Assembly (NCBI GenBank): GCA_024123915.1
Contig: CP099650.1
Location: 2,170,001-2,234,000 of the forward strand
Direction of reading: 5' to 3'
DNA length: 64,000 nucleotides
Origin: Oxalobacteraceae bacterium OTU3CAMAD1
GTDB taxonomy: Bacteria > Pseudomonadota > Gammaproteobacteria > Burkholderiales > Burkholderiaceae_D
Part shown: in pieces, positions 49,545-59,713 of the stretch
Layout: each line of letters opens with the position of its first letter
Position numbering within the stretch: the stretch's first letter is position 1
Program-made: the position numbers and the translations under genes
Notes under the pieces: generated by a model
The model's input: the letters and a program-made list of their open reading frames with translations, nothing else
Told to the model about the DNA's origin: nothing
Databases searched by the model: none

Positions 49545-50702
49545 ATGAACACCACTAAAAACACCCTCGTATTGCTGCTGGCTGGCCTGGCTGCCAACAG
49601 CGCTTCCGCATTCGACGAAATCAAACTCGGCCAGGCTGGACTGACGCTATATGGCCGCGCCTCGGCGGGCCTGGACTACACGACAAATGTGTACAGCGCG
49701 GGCAATCAAGGCGACCGGTGGCAGACCGCCTCCAATCAGTGGGGCGTATCCTATTGGGGGATGAAGGCCCGCTTCCCCGTCGATGAGGATGTGACCGCCG
49801 TGTTAAACCTGGAGAGCGGTTTCGGCACCGATACCGGCGCGTTGACGGAAGACGGTAAACTGTTCGACCGTGAAGCCAACGTAGGCCTGCGCCATGCCCG
49901 TTTCGGCGCCGTCTCGATGGGCACACATCTGTGGATTGCGCAGGATATTCTGGACGTCGACCCGATGCGCTTCCAGTCCTACGGCATCAACACCTTGGTC
50001 AACGGCGCCAACGACGGCGCGGCTTCGCGCTCGGTGCTGCTGCGCTCGCCGGATTGGAATGGCTTCAGCATCGCTTACATGCATGCCTTTGGCGCGGCAG
50101 CCGGCGAGTTCAAGCGCTCCTCCAGCGATGGGGTCTCGGTGGCGTTTCGCAGCGCCGATCTCACGGTGCGCGCGATCTACGGCCAGCGTGCCGACCAGTT
50201 CGGTCGCCACTCCGGTGGCGCATCGTACGGTTTGGGAAGCCGCGACGAATGGACTTACGTAAAGAATCTGACGGTTGGCGGCGCCTACAAGTTCGGCGGC
50301 ACGACCCTGTTCGCTGGTTTTGAGCAGGTGAAAGCCCCGGAGACCGGTTACGGTATCCGCGCCACCTTCGACGAGAAGGCGCGCATGGCGTGGGTAGGCG
50401 TCAATCACAAAATAACGCAGAAGACTACTTTGCTCGGCGCAGCCTATCATCTCAAGCAAAGCTTCAGCGGCAAGCAGTCGACTTTGGGCACGTTGGGCAT
50501 AGCGTACGACTGGAACCAGTACCTGGGCTTGTACGCGACGGCGGGCTACATCGGCAACAACACCATTTCCCCGTCGATGGTGCAGAACACCGGTGGCAAC
50601 AGCCACGCGCTGTCCTATCGTGACGCCGCCTGCAACGCGGCGTTGGAGTGCAACGGTACCAATCAAATCGGTACTTATGCCGGGATCGTCGTGAAGTTCT
50701 AA
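49545..50702 (+). CDS. Gram-negative porin
   Basis: 385-aa trimeric-type outer-membrane porin of the betaproteobacterial Porin_4 family: signal peptide (LLLAGLAANSASA), first strand LTLYGRASAGLDYTTN, SYWGMKARFPVDEDVTAVLNLESGFG, REANVGLRHARFGAVSMG, and the C-terminal Phe of GTYAGIVVKF. It follows the GH3 gene by 63 bases and is followed by a strong terminator, closing the operon. Confidence 0.93.
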   Translation: MNTTKNTLVLLLAGLAANSASAFDEIKLGQAGLTLYGRASAGLDYTTNVYSAGNQGDRWQTASNQWGVSYWGMKARFPVDEDVTAVLNLESGFGTDTGALTEDGKLFDREANVGLRHARFGAVSMGTHLWIAQDILDVDPMRFQSYGINTLVNGANDGAASRSVLLRSPDWNGFSIAYMHAFGAAAGEFKRSSSDGVSVAFRSADLTVRAIYGQRADQFGRHSGGASYGLGSRDEWTYVKNLTVGGAYKFGGTTLFAGFEQVKAPETGYGIRATFDEKARMAWVGVNHKITQKTTLLGAAYHLKQSFSGKQSTLGTLGIAYDWNQYLGLYATAGYIGNNTISPSMVQNTGGNSHALSYRDAACNAALECNGTNQIGTYAGIVVKF

Positions 50703-50732
50703 CCGTCGAGAGCGACAACGGTGTTGACCAGG

Positions 50733-50760
50733 GCGGGCGATCATTCGCCCGCTTTTTTTT
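50733..50760 (+). terminator. Rho-independent terminator of the GH3-porin operon
   Basis: GCGGGCGA / TCGCCCGC stem with a TCAT loop and eight T residues at 50753-50760, 31 bases after the porin stop. Confidence 0.92.
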
Positions 50761-50835
50761 GGGGGAGGGGATACCGAACACCCCATGTGCTATAAATCGG
50801 ATGGTTCGACACACACAACGCTGAAAAGGAAACAC

Positions 50836-51450
50836 ATGACTATCCGGGTCCACCATTTAAACAAAAGCCGCTCGCAGCGGATCGTCTGGTTGCTCGAGGA
50901 ACTGGGCTTGGCGTATGAAATCGTCCGTTATCAGCGCGATGCGAAAACCAATTTCGCGCCGCCGGAGCTGAAGAAAATTCATCCGCTGGGCAAGTCGCCA
51001 CTGCTGGAAGACGACGGTGAACTGATTGAAGAGTCGGGCGCGATCGTCCAGTACCTGTGCGACCGCTACGGGGACGGGCGCCTGCAACCGGAGCCGGGAT
51101 CGAAGGCGGCGTTGAAGCACTTGCAGCTGATGCACTTTGCCGAAGGCTCGGCGATGCTGCCGCTGCTGTTGCGCATTTATGTCTCGCGCCTGGGCGAGGG
51201 CGGGGTGCCGCTGCACGGGCGCATCGACGGCGAGCTAGTCAGCTATTTCGATTATCTGGAAAGCATCTTGCAGCCGTCCGGCTTCTTCATCGGCGATGGC
51301 TTGACCGCCGCGGATATCATGCTGAGCTTCCCCGTCATCCTCGCCACCATGCAGCCGGAGGGACAGCGGTGGCCCAAGCTGAAGGCGTTTGTCGACACCA
51401 TCAAGGCGCGCCCGGCATGGCAGCGCGCCATGGCTGCCACCGAGGGCTAG
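50836..51450 (+). CDS. Glutathione S-transferase family protein
   Basis: 204-aa cytosolic GST: N-terminal thioredoxin fold (IRVHHLNKSRSQRIVWLLEELGLAYEIV, then IHPLGKSPLLEDDGELIEESGAIVQYL with the conserved ES pair) and a helical C-domain with FFIGDGLTAADIMLSFP. The ATG at 50836 has AAAAGGAAAC upstream; the in-frame ATG at 50785 has none. It converges with the TetR gene. Confidence 0.93.
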   Translation: MTIRVHHLNKSRSQRIVWLLEELGLAYEIVRYQRDAKTNFAPPELKKIHPLGKSPLLEDDGELIEESGAIVQYLCDRYGDGRLQPEPGSKAALKHLQLMHFAEGSAMLPLLLRIYVSRLGEGGVPLHGRIDGELVSYFDYLESILQPSGFFIGDGLTAADIMLSFPVILATMQPEGQRWPKLKAFVDTIKARPAWQRAMAATEG

Positions 51451-51462
51451 CCGCGGCATTTT

Positions 51463-52128
51463 TTATCGGCCTGGCGACGCCAGGCCGCGCAGTATCAGCA
51501 ACAACGCCCGCGCCAGATCCGTCTCGAAGTGATACCGCAACGGTTGCAGCTCCGGCGCAGACAGCACCTCCGCCAGCGCATCGCAAGGATGGCTGAGGGG
51601 CCACAGCCCTATCATCAGCGGCAGGCCCTGGCGCACGAACTCGACGTAACCCTCGAACGGGATCGACGGCTGGCATCCGTGCAACTGCCGCGCCACCTCC
51701 ACGGCCAACGCCAGTGTCCCCATCTTGAAGGTCGCCAGCCGTTCCCCGGAAACGTTATGTTCCAGGATGGTCGGCAAGATGCTCAGCAGGCTGCACATGA
51801 GCGGAAAGGCCGCGCTCGATCCGGCGAACGCCTGCGCTATTTGTTCGAGCGTGGCCTGCGGTGTGGCGGCGAGCCGTTTTTCCAGTTCGTGCCGCCACAG
51901 TTCCGACTCCTCCTCCAGCAAGGCCAGCAGCAGCTCCTCGCGATTCTCAAAGTATCGGTACACATTCGACTTGGTCATCTGGGCTTGCCGGGCTAGCTCG
52001 TTCAGGCCCAGGTCGCGAACCTCCATGCCTCCGTGCAGCGCCGCCTTCGCCGTTGCCAGCAGATGCTGGCGGCGCTCTTCCTTTTGTTCCGGGCGGCGGG
52101 CGCGTTGAAACTGTTCTGATGTTGTCAT
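51463..52128 (-). CDS. TetR-family transcriptional repressor
   Basis: 221 aa. The N-terminal HTH is typical (GLNELARQAQMTKSNVYRYFENREELLLALL), with a helical ligand-binding domain after it. It diverges from an SDR gene whose promoter carries two operator-like repeats, so it most likely represses that gene. The inducer is unknown. Confidence 0.93.
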   Translation of the reverse strand: MTTSEQFQRARRPEQKEERRQHLLATAKAALHGGMEVRDLGLNELARQAQMTKSNVYRYFENREELLLALLEEESELWRHELEKRLAATPQATLEQIAQAFAGSSAAFPLMCSLLSILPTILEHNVSGERLATFKMGTLALAVEVARQLHGCQPSIPFEGYVEFVRQGLPLMIGLWPLSHPCDALAEVLSAPELQPLRYHFETDLARALLLILRGLASPGR

Positions 52129-52177
52129 AAATGTAATTCACCGAAAAAGATGGGCGCGACTTTGCTCGCGACAGTGC

Positions 52178-52226
52178 TTGACAAGAGACCAGTGGTTCTT
52201 TATATTCGAGACCACTGGTTCTTTAT
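52178..52226 (+). promoter_or_regulatory. Strong promoter with tandem TetR-type operators
   Basis: TTGACA (52178-52183), a 17-base spacer and TATATT (52201-52206) form a near-consensus promoter. Two 19-base repeats, GAGACCAGTGGTTCTTTAT (52185-52203) and GAGACCACTGGTTCTTTAT (52208-52226), differ at one base and each holds an ACCASTGGT palindrome. One fills the spacer, the other covers the start site: ideal for repression by the divergent TetR protein. Confidence 0.8.
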
Positions 52227-52254
52227 CCATTATATCTCACGTCGGAGTACGTAA

Positions 52255-53217
52255 ATGCCTAGCCCACTCATGGTTCGTCCTGAACTTCTCAGCCTCGATT
52301 TAACCGGCAAGACCTATGTCATCACGGGCGCCAATTCCGGCATCGGCCTGGTCACTGCGCAACAACTCGCCAGGCAGGGCGCCACCGTCGTCATGGGTGT
52401 GCGGCGGGTGAAGGAAGGCGAGCGTGTGGCCGCCGAGATCAGGCGTGAGGCGCCGACGGCCAGCTTGGCCGTGTACCAGTTGGAGTTGGGCGAGTTGGCA
52501 TCGGTGCGCGCGTTCGCTGCCGAGGTCAACCGTCATCATCCGAAGCTGCAAGGCTTGGTCAACAACGCCGGCGTCATGCGGACTCCGTTCGGCCATACCA
52601 AGGACGGCTTTGAAACCCAGTTCGGGGTCAACCATCTCGGACACTTCCTGCTGACCAATTTGCTGACCGACGCCTTGAAGGCCGGTGCGCCATCGCGGGT
52701 GGTCAACCTGTCGAGCTACTACCACGAGTTCGCGATGGGCCGAAAGGGCGAGATCCACTTCGACGACCTGAACTATCATCGCGGCCCGTTCGACACCTGG
52801 GAAGCGTACGCGCAATCGAAGCTGGCCAATCTGCTGCACGCCCGCGAGCTCGGCCGTCGTTTGGCGGGCACCGGCGTGACCACCGCCAGCGTCAATCCCG
52901 GACTGGTGCGCACCAACCTGTTGACCATCCCTTTGCCGATGTGGCTGCAACGCTTGGTGGTGCTGCCGTTCTTGCGTCTGGCCGGCATGATCGAGCCGTG
53001 GGAGGGCGCGCAAACGAGCTTGCACGCGTTGTTGGCGCCGGAGGTGGCCGAGCGGTCGGGCGCCTACTACAGCCAGGTCGCAGGCTACAAGGATAAAGCC
53101 GCGCGCAAAGGAGGCTGGCCGCTGAGCTCGCCAAATCCGGTGGCGCACGACGACGCGGTCGCCGCGCGCTTGTGGCGCGCCAGCGAAGCGTTGGTGCAGA
53201 CGCACGTCAACGGATAG
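52255..53217 (+). CDS. Short-chain dehydrogenase/reductase (retinol-dehydrogenase-like)
   Basis: 320-aa NAD(P)-dependent oxidoreductase. Cofactor motif TGANSGIG, structural NNAG, catalytic Ser in VNLSSYYHE and YAQSK (Tyr/Lys). An Arg in VVMGVRRVKEG suggests NADP preference. It resembles the WWOX/retinol dehydrogenase SDR branch; the substrate is unknown. Control by the divergent TetR is inferred. The stop overlaps that of the opposing sensor kinase gene by 11 bases. Confidence 0.92.
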   Translation: MPSPLMVRPELLSLDLTGKTYVITGANSGIGLVTAQQLARQGATVVMGVRRVKEGERVAAEIRREAPTASLAVYQLELGELASVRAFAAEVNRHHPKLQGLVNNAGVMRTPFGHTKDGFETQFGVNHLGHFLLTNLLTDALKAGAPSRVVNLSSYYHEFAMGRKGEIHFDDLNYHRGPFDTWEAYAQSKLANLLHARELGRRLAGTGVTTASVNPGLVRTNLLTIPLPMWLQRLVVLPFLRLAGMIEPWEGAQTSLHALLAPEVAERSGAYYSQVAGYKDKAARKGGWPLSSPNPVAHDDAVAARLWRASEALVQTHVNG

Positions 53218-54598
53218 CAGGCATATTGGATGTCGCGGGAAATACCACGCGCACCGCAAGGCCGCCGCCATCGAGACCGGCGTCCGTTTCAATGACGGCG
53301 CCATGCAGCTCGGCGATGCCGGCCACCAACGACAGTCCGATGCCGCTGCCGCGCATCGGATTGCCCGCGACGCGGTGGAAGCGCACGAAGATGGCCGCGC
53401 GTTCCGACTCCGGCACGCCGGGGCCGTCGTCGGCCACTTCAAGGTAGGCCTGCCGCGCGGCGCCGGGAACGTCCGCCGCCCGGTAGCCGCAGCTGACCAG
53501 CACCCGGCCGTCGGCGCCGGTGTAGCGCAGGGCGTTGTCGATCAAATTGCGCAGCAGGATGCCGATTTCATCGATGTCGCAGCGGATCTGGCAGGCATGG
53601 ACGTTCAGGTAGATCGCGCGCCGGTTCTGCGCCGCGAAGACCTCGAATTCGCGCACGACGTGCTGCGCCAGCGCGCTCAGGTCGGTCTCCACCTGCTTGA
53701 GCGATTTCGCGCCGGCGTTCAGCCGCGCCAGATCGAGCAATTGCTCGGACAGGCGGGTGCTGCGCCTGGCCATCAGCAGCAGCTTCTCCAGCTCCGCCCG
53801 CATGGCACCGGTGTCGCCTGCGCGCAGCGCGATCTCGACCTGCGCCTGCAGCGCCGACAGCGGCGTGCGCAGTTCGTGCGCGGCATCGCCGATGAAGCGG
53901 CGCTCGCCCTCGATGGCTTCGTCGAGCTGCTTCAGCACATGGTTGAACGAGGTGACGAGCGGATGCAGCTCGCCGGGCAGGCGCTCCAGCGGCAGCGGCG
54001 TGAGATCGAAGTTGCGCCGCTGGCGCATGGCCGCGCCCAACGCCATGACCGGCTTGAGCGAGCTGCGCACGACGAACCACATGATGACGCCCGCGAGCAA
54101 TAACAGCACCGTCGCCAGCAGCAACGATTGCGACGCCTCGTGGCGCAGGTCGGCGTCCACCACGCTTTGCAGGTTGCCCACCTGGACGGTGACCCGGCCG
54201 GTGCTGTCGGAAACGCTGTAGACGCGCCACTTGCGTCCCTCGACCATCGTCGACGCCGGGCCGTCGGCAAAGCTGGGTTGCAGCGGCTGGATAGGCGCGC
54301 CCGGCGTGCTGCGCGCGAGCCGGCTGCGATCGAGCCAGATCTGAAACCTGAGTCCGTCGAGGTCGCGCCGCGCCGGCGCCGGCAGTTCCAGGCCCGGCCC
54401 GCCCTTGCGCTCGAAGCGGCTGGCGGCGGGTATCGTGATGACCAGCTGGGTGGCGATCGCCCCCAGTTTTTCGTCCCAGGTGCTGGTGCGGTTGAGCGTT
54501 AGATGGGTCATGACGACGGCCACGACCGCGATCCAGCACAGCAGGGTGACGCCGAGTATGACGAGCAGCAATTGCGCGTTGATCGAGCGTGGCCTCAT
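53207..54598 (-). CDS. Sensor histidine kinase (QseC/PmrB-like)
   Basis: 463-aa inner-membrane kinase. TM1 at about 8-30 (LLLVILGVTLLCWIAVVAVVM), a periplasmic sensor of about 130 residues, TM2 near 160-185, a HAMP-like linker, the phospho-acceptor His in GDAAHELRTPLSALQ, and an ATPase domain with NLIDNALRYT, VADDGPGVPE and GSGIGLSLV. The ATG at 54598 overlaps the response-regulator stop (ATGA). The signal is unknown. Confidence 0.93.
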   Translation of the reverse strand: MRPRSINAQLLLVILGVTLLCWIAVVAVVMTHLTLNRTSTWDEKLGAIATQLVITIPAASRFERKGGPGLELPAPARRDLDGLRFQIWLDRSRLARSTPGAPIQPLQPSFADGPASTMVEGRKWRVYSVSDSTGRVTVQVGNLQSVVDADLRHEASQSLLLATVLLLLAGVIMWFVVRSSLKPVMALGAAMRQRRNFDLTPLPLERLPGELHPLVTSFNHVLKQLDEAIEGERRFIGDAAHELRTPLSALQAQVEIALRAGDTGAMRAELEKLLLMARRSTRLSEQLLDLARLNAGAKSLKQVETDLSALAQHVVREFEVFAAQNRRAIYLNVHACQIRCDIDEIGILLRNLIDNALRYTGADGRVLVSCGYRAADVPGAARQAYLEVADDGPGVPESERAAIFVRFHRVAGNPMRGSGIGLSLVAGIAELHGAVIETDAGLDGGGLAVRVVFPATSNMPAIR

Positions 54599-55260
54599 GC
54601 CGTGGGCTGTCCGATGACGTAGCCGAGGCCGTGCACCGTGCGGATCAGATCGTCGCCGAGCTTGCGGCGCAACTGGTGGATGAACACGGCGATGGTGTTG
54701 CTCTCGACGGTGCTGGCGGTGCCATAGACCACGTCGTGCAAATGGTCGCGCGTGATCACGTGGCCGGGACGCTCCATCAGCGCGAGCAGGGTACGGTACT
54801 CGTTTGCGCTGAGCACGACTTCCGCTTCCCCTTTGTGGACCACCCGGCGGCTGCGATCGACGCGCACGTCGCCGTAGGTGACCACCGGCACCACGCTGCC
54901 CTGGCTGCGGCGGATCACCGAACGCACGCGCGCCCAGAGCTCGTCGAACTGGAACGGCTTGACCAGATAGTCGTCGGCGCCGGCGTCCAGGCCGGCGATG
55001 CGCTCGCTCAGTTGGCCGCGCGCTGTCAGGATCAACACCGGGGTGGCGTCGTAGCGGTCGCGCATGGCGCGCAGCACCGTCAGGCCGGACTCGCCCGACA
55101 GGCCGATGTCGAGCAGCACCACCGAGTAGGTGTGGTCGACCAGCGCTGCGCGCGCCGCCGACGCGTCGGACACGTGGTCGACGCTCCAAGCGCTCAGCCG
55201 AGCGCCGGCGCAGATAGTCTCGCCCAGCATCGGGTCGTCTTCCACAAGAAGGAGTCGCAT
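54595..55260 (-). CDS. OmpR-family response regulator
   Basis: 221 aa: receiver domain with acidic pocket (VEDDP), phospho-Asp51 in VVLLDIGLSG, the Thr in LILTARG and Lys in YLVKPF; winged-helix DNA-binding domain with VFIHQLRRKLGDDLIRTVHGLGYVIG. First gene of a two-gene operon with the kinase. The targets are not visible in the window. Confidence 0.95.
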   Translation of the reverse strand: MRLLLVEDDPMLGETICAGARLSAWSVDHVSDASAARAALVDHTYSVVLLDIGLSGESGLTVLRAMRDRYDATPVLILTARGQLSERIAGLDAGADDYLVKPFQFDELWARVRSVIRRSQGSVVPVVTYGDVRVDRSRRVVHKGEAEVVLSANEYRTLLALMERPGHVITRDHLHDVVYGTASTVESNTIAVFIHQLRRKLGDDLIRTVHGLGYVIGQPTA

Positions 55261-55326
55261 TCGTGTCGTTTCAGTTGGCAGAGTCGGGCTTGCCTGCGAT
55301 TATGGCACGGACATTTTAGGTTCTTT

Positions 55327-56244
55327 TTAAGATTGGGCTGCCTCGGGCGACCGGATGAAATCGACGAACGCGCGCAGCGGCGCGGGCAGGTGGCGGCGGC
55401 CCGAGTAGTACAAAAACGGCCCAGGGAAATCCGCCCACCAGTCCTTCAGTATCGGCTGCAATTCGCCCGACGCCATGTACGGCTCCAGCCACTCCTCGAA
55501 CAGATAGATCACGCCATGCCCGGCCACGGCCGCGCCCACCGCCAGATCGAACACGGTCGGCGTGACGACCAGCGGCCCGCTCGGCTCGACCGTCAAGGTC
55601 TGGCCGTCGCGCGCGAATTCCCATGGATAGATGGCCCCGCTGAGAAACTTGCCGCGCAGGCAGGCATGTTGAAGCAGGTCGCGCGGGTGTTCGGGCACGC
55701 CGCGCCGCGCCAGATAGTCGGGCGCGGCGGCCACCGCGAAGCGCTGGACGCGCGGGCCGATCGGGATGGCGATCATGTCCTGTTCCAGCCGTTCGCCGTA
55801 GCGGATGCCGGCGTCGCAGCCGCTGGCGACGACGTCGACGAAATTATTGTCGATCACCACATCCAAGACGATGTCCGGATAAGCGCGCATGAAGCGGTTG
55901 ACCAGCGGCTGCAGAAAGAAGCGCGCGGCGCTGACGGGCACGTTGAGCCGCAAGGTGCCGCGCGGGCTATCGCGCAGGTCGTTGAGCACATCGAGGGCGC
56001 CGGCCACCTGGCTCAACGCCGGTTGCAGGCGCGCCAGCAGCAAGGCCCCGGCCTCGGTCGGGGTGACGCTGCGGGTGGTGCGCAGCAGCAGTCGGATGCC
56101 CAGTTGGTTCTCCAGCCGCCGCAGCGCCTCGCTCAACGCCGACGCCGATTGTCCGCCGGCGCGCGCCGCCTGCCGGAAGCCGCCATGCTGGGCCACCAGC
56201 GCGAAAGTGGCCAGGTCGGCCATGGAGGGGTTTTCTGTGGTCAT
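55327..56244 (-). CDS. LysR-family transcriptional regulator
   Basis: 305 aa: N-terminal HTH (MADLATFALVAQHGGFRQAARAGGQSASALSEALRRLENQLGIRLLLRTTRSVTPTEAG) and a type-2 periplasmic-binding-like effector domain. It diverges from the aldo/keto reductase gene with 116 bases between starts, so it probably controls it. Confidence 0.94.
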   Translation of the reverse strand: MTTENPSMADLATFALVAQHGGFRQAARAGGQSASALSEALRRLENQLGIRLLLRTTRSVTPTEAGALLLARLQPALSQVAGALDVLNDLRDSPRGTLRLNVPVSAARFFLQPLVNRFMRAYPDIVLDVVIDNNFVDVVASGCDAGIRYGERLEQDMIAIPIGPRVQRFAVAAAPDYLARRGVPEHPRDLLQHACLRGKFLSGAIYPWEFARDGQTLTVEPSGPLVVTPTVFDLAVGAAVAGHGVIYLFEEWLEPYMASGELQPILKDWWADFPGPFLYYSGRRHLPAPLRAFVDFIRSPEAAQS

Positions 56245-56360
56245 GATCTCGATTGTGCGGAATTTCGTACAGCCCGTGCGGCATTGCCCCCATTATCACA
56301 CGCTCGTCCGGTCGCTACCATGTGTCCATGCTTTTCCACACCACACACCAGGAGATCGAC

Positions 56361-57227
56361 ATGACTGCATATTCCCCTTCGAATGACCAATTCACACCCG
56401 CCGGCAGCGGCATCCGTTTCAACCGCGTCGGCTACGGCGCGATGCAGCTGGCCGGCCCGCATGTCTGGGGGGCGCCGAAAGACCGCGCCGCCGCCGTGGC
56501 CGTGCTGCGCGAGGCGATCGAGCTGGGCATCAACCACATCGACACGTCGGATTTTTACGGTCCGCACGTTACCAACCAGATCATCCGCGAGGCCCTGCGC
56601 CCATACCGCGACGGCCTGACCATCGTCACCAAGATCGGTTTTGTGCGCGGCGCCGACCAGTCGTGGCTGCCGGCCGCGTCGCCGCAACAACTGCTGGACG
56701 CGGTGCATGGCAACCTGCGCAACCTGCAACTGGAGGCGCTCGACGTGGTCAACTACCGCGCGCCCGGTGTGCAAGGCCCGGACGGCTCGTCGATCGGCGA
56801 GGCCATCGCGGCGATGGTGCGCCTGAAGGATGAGGGTTTGATCCGCCATATCGGCGTGAGCAACGTCACGGCGGAGCAGGTGGCCGAGGCGCGCTCGATC
56901 ACGGACATCGTCTGCGTGCAGAACCAGTACAACCTGGCCCATCGCGGCGACGACGCGTTGATCGATACGCTGGCGGCCGAAGGCATCGCCTACGTGCCGT
57001 TTTTCCCGCTGGGCGGCTTCTCGCCGTTGCAGTCCGACGCGCTGACCAGGGCGGCGGCCGCGCTGGGCGCGCAACCGATGCAGGTGGCGCTGGCCTGGCT
57101 GTTGCAGCGCTCGCCGAACATCCTGGTCATTCCCGGCACCTCCTCGGTGGCCCACCTGCGCGACAACGTCGCCGCCGGCGCCTTGCGCCTCGACGCCCAT
57201 ACGCTGGCGACGCTCAACGCCATGTGA
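56361..57227 (+). CDS. Aldo/keto reductase
   Basis: 288-aa NADPH-dependent oxidoreductase with a TIM barrel: GYGAMQLAGPHVWG, the catalytic Asp/Tyr in INHIDTSDFYGPHVTN, and KIGFVRG for the catalytic Lys. The usual His near strand 4 is replaced in DVVNYRAPG (families normally read LYQLH). GGAG lies six bases before the ATG at 56361; the first in-frame ATG at 56253 overlaps the LysR start region. Confidence 0.92.
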   Translation: MTAYSPSNDQFTPAGSGIRFNRVGYGAMQLAGPHVWGAPKDRAAAVAVLREAIELGINHIDTSDFYGPHVTNQIIREALRPYRDGLTIVTKIGFVRGADQSWLPAASPQQLLDAVHGNLRNLQLEALDVVNYRAPGVQGPDGSSIGEAIAAMVRLKDEGLIRHIGVSNVTAEQVAEARSITDIVCVQNQYNLAHRGDDALIDTLAAEGIAYVPFFPLGGFSPLQSDALTRAAAALGAQPMQVALAWLLQRSPNILVIPGTSSVAHLRDNVAAGALRLDAHTLATLNAM

Positions 57228-57344
57228 CGCCGGCTGTGGGGAATAAGACACAAAAATTACTTTATGGAAAGTAATCCTGTTATGATCCTATGACGAGGCG
57301 CCATCCCCGCCGTGCTTTACCGTTAAAAATAGCCCAAGGGAAGT

Positions 57345-58997
<1,653 letters not shown>

Positions 58998-59222
58998 CGC
59001 CGCCACTCCCCGACTCCGTTCTTTTCGATTCCCCGACACCAGGGCCGGCACCGGCCGCGCCGTCCTCATCCGACGGTATCCCGTCGCATATACGGTTTCC
59101 GTCTTTGCGAAGTTGATTTTATTCGTTTTGTTTCACTTCGCCGAAACGTATATTTCATCTCGCAAGCCGTCTATCGCCATCAAACGGCCCGCCCACCATT
59201 CAAGCCATCATAAGGTCTCTTT

Positions 59223-59693
59223 ATGTCAGTTGACGTCCTCTCGCCGGCACTGCCTCCAGTGCTGGCATCGATCAAGGCCGACGCCGCCGCGTCCCAATCG
59301 CCCTATGCCGGCGGCGTGAATCCAGCCGTCGCCTGGGAACTGTTTTCCGCCGGCGATGTCTTGCTGGTCGATGTGCGCACCGCCGAGGAGCGCAAATTCG
59401 TCGGCCACGTGCCCGACAGCCTGCACGTGCCCTGGGCCACCGGCACCGCGCTCACGCGCAACCCGCGCTTCGTGCGCGAGCTGGAAAGCAAGATCGGCGG
59501 TAAGGACAGCGTGGTCCTGCTGCTGTGCCGCAGCGGCAAACGCTCCGCGCTGGCGGCCGAGGCCGCCGCGAAGGCCGGACTCACCAACGTTTTCAATGTG
59601 CTCGAAGGATTCGAGGGCGAGATCGACGAGCGCCAGCAGCGCGGCAAGGCCGACGGCTGGCGCTTCCACGGCTTGCCGTGGGTGCAGGATTAA
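59223..59693 (+). CDS. Rhodanese-like sulfurtransferase
   Basis: 156-aa single-domain rhodanese. Active-site Cys102 lies in the loop LLCRSGKRS; VLLVDVRTAEERKFVGHVPDSLHVPW is the usual start of the fold. It should carry sulfane sulfur as a persulfide. First gene of the encapsulin-associated sulfur operon, 20 bases before the serine acetyltransferase. A possible -10 (TATATT) lies at 59149-59154. Confidence 0.93.
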   Translation: MSVDVLSPALPPVLASIKADAAASQSPYAGGVNPAVAWELFSAGDVLLVDVRTAEERKFVGHVPDSLHVPWATGTALTRNPRFVRELESKIGGKDSVVLLLCRSGKRSALAAEAAAKAGLTNVFNVLEGFEGEIDERQQRGKADGWRFHGLPWVQD

Positions 59694-59713
59694 CTTACTT
59701 CATCGAGGACAGC

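Noticed and set aside
53207..55189. A single 660-codon minus frame spanning kinase and regulator
   Set aside because: The first ~200 codons are an out-of-frame reading of the response-regulator gene; the kinase starts at the ATG overlapping the regulator stop.
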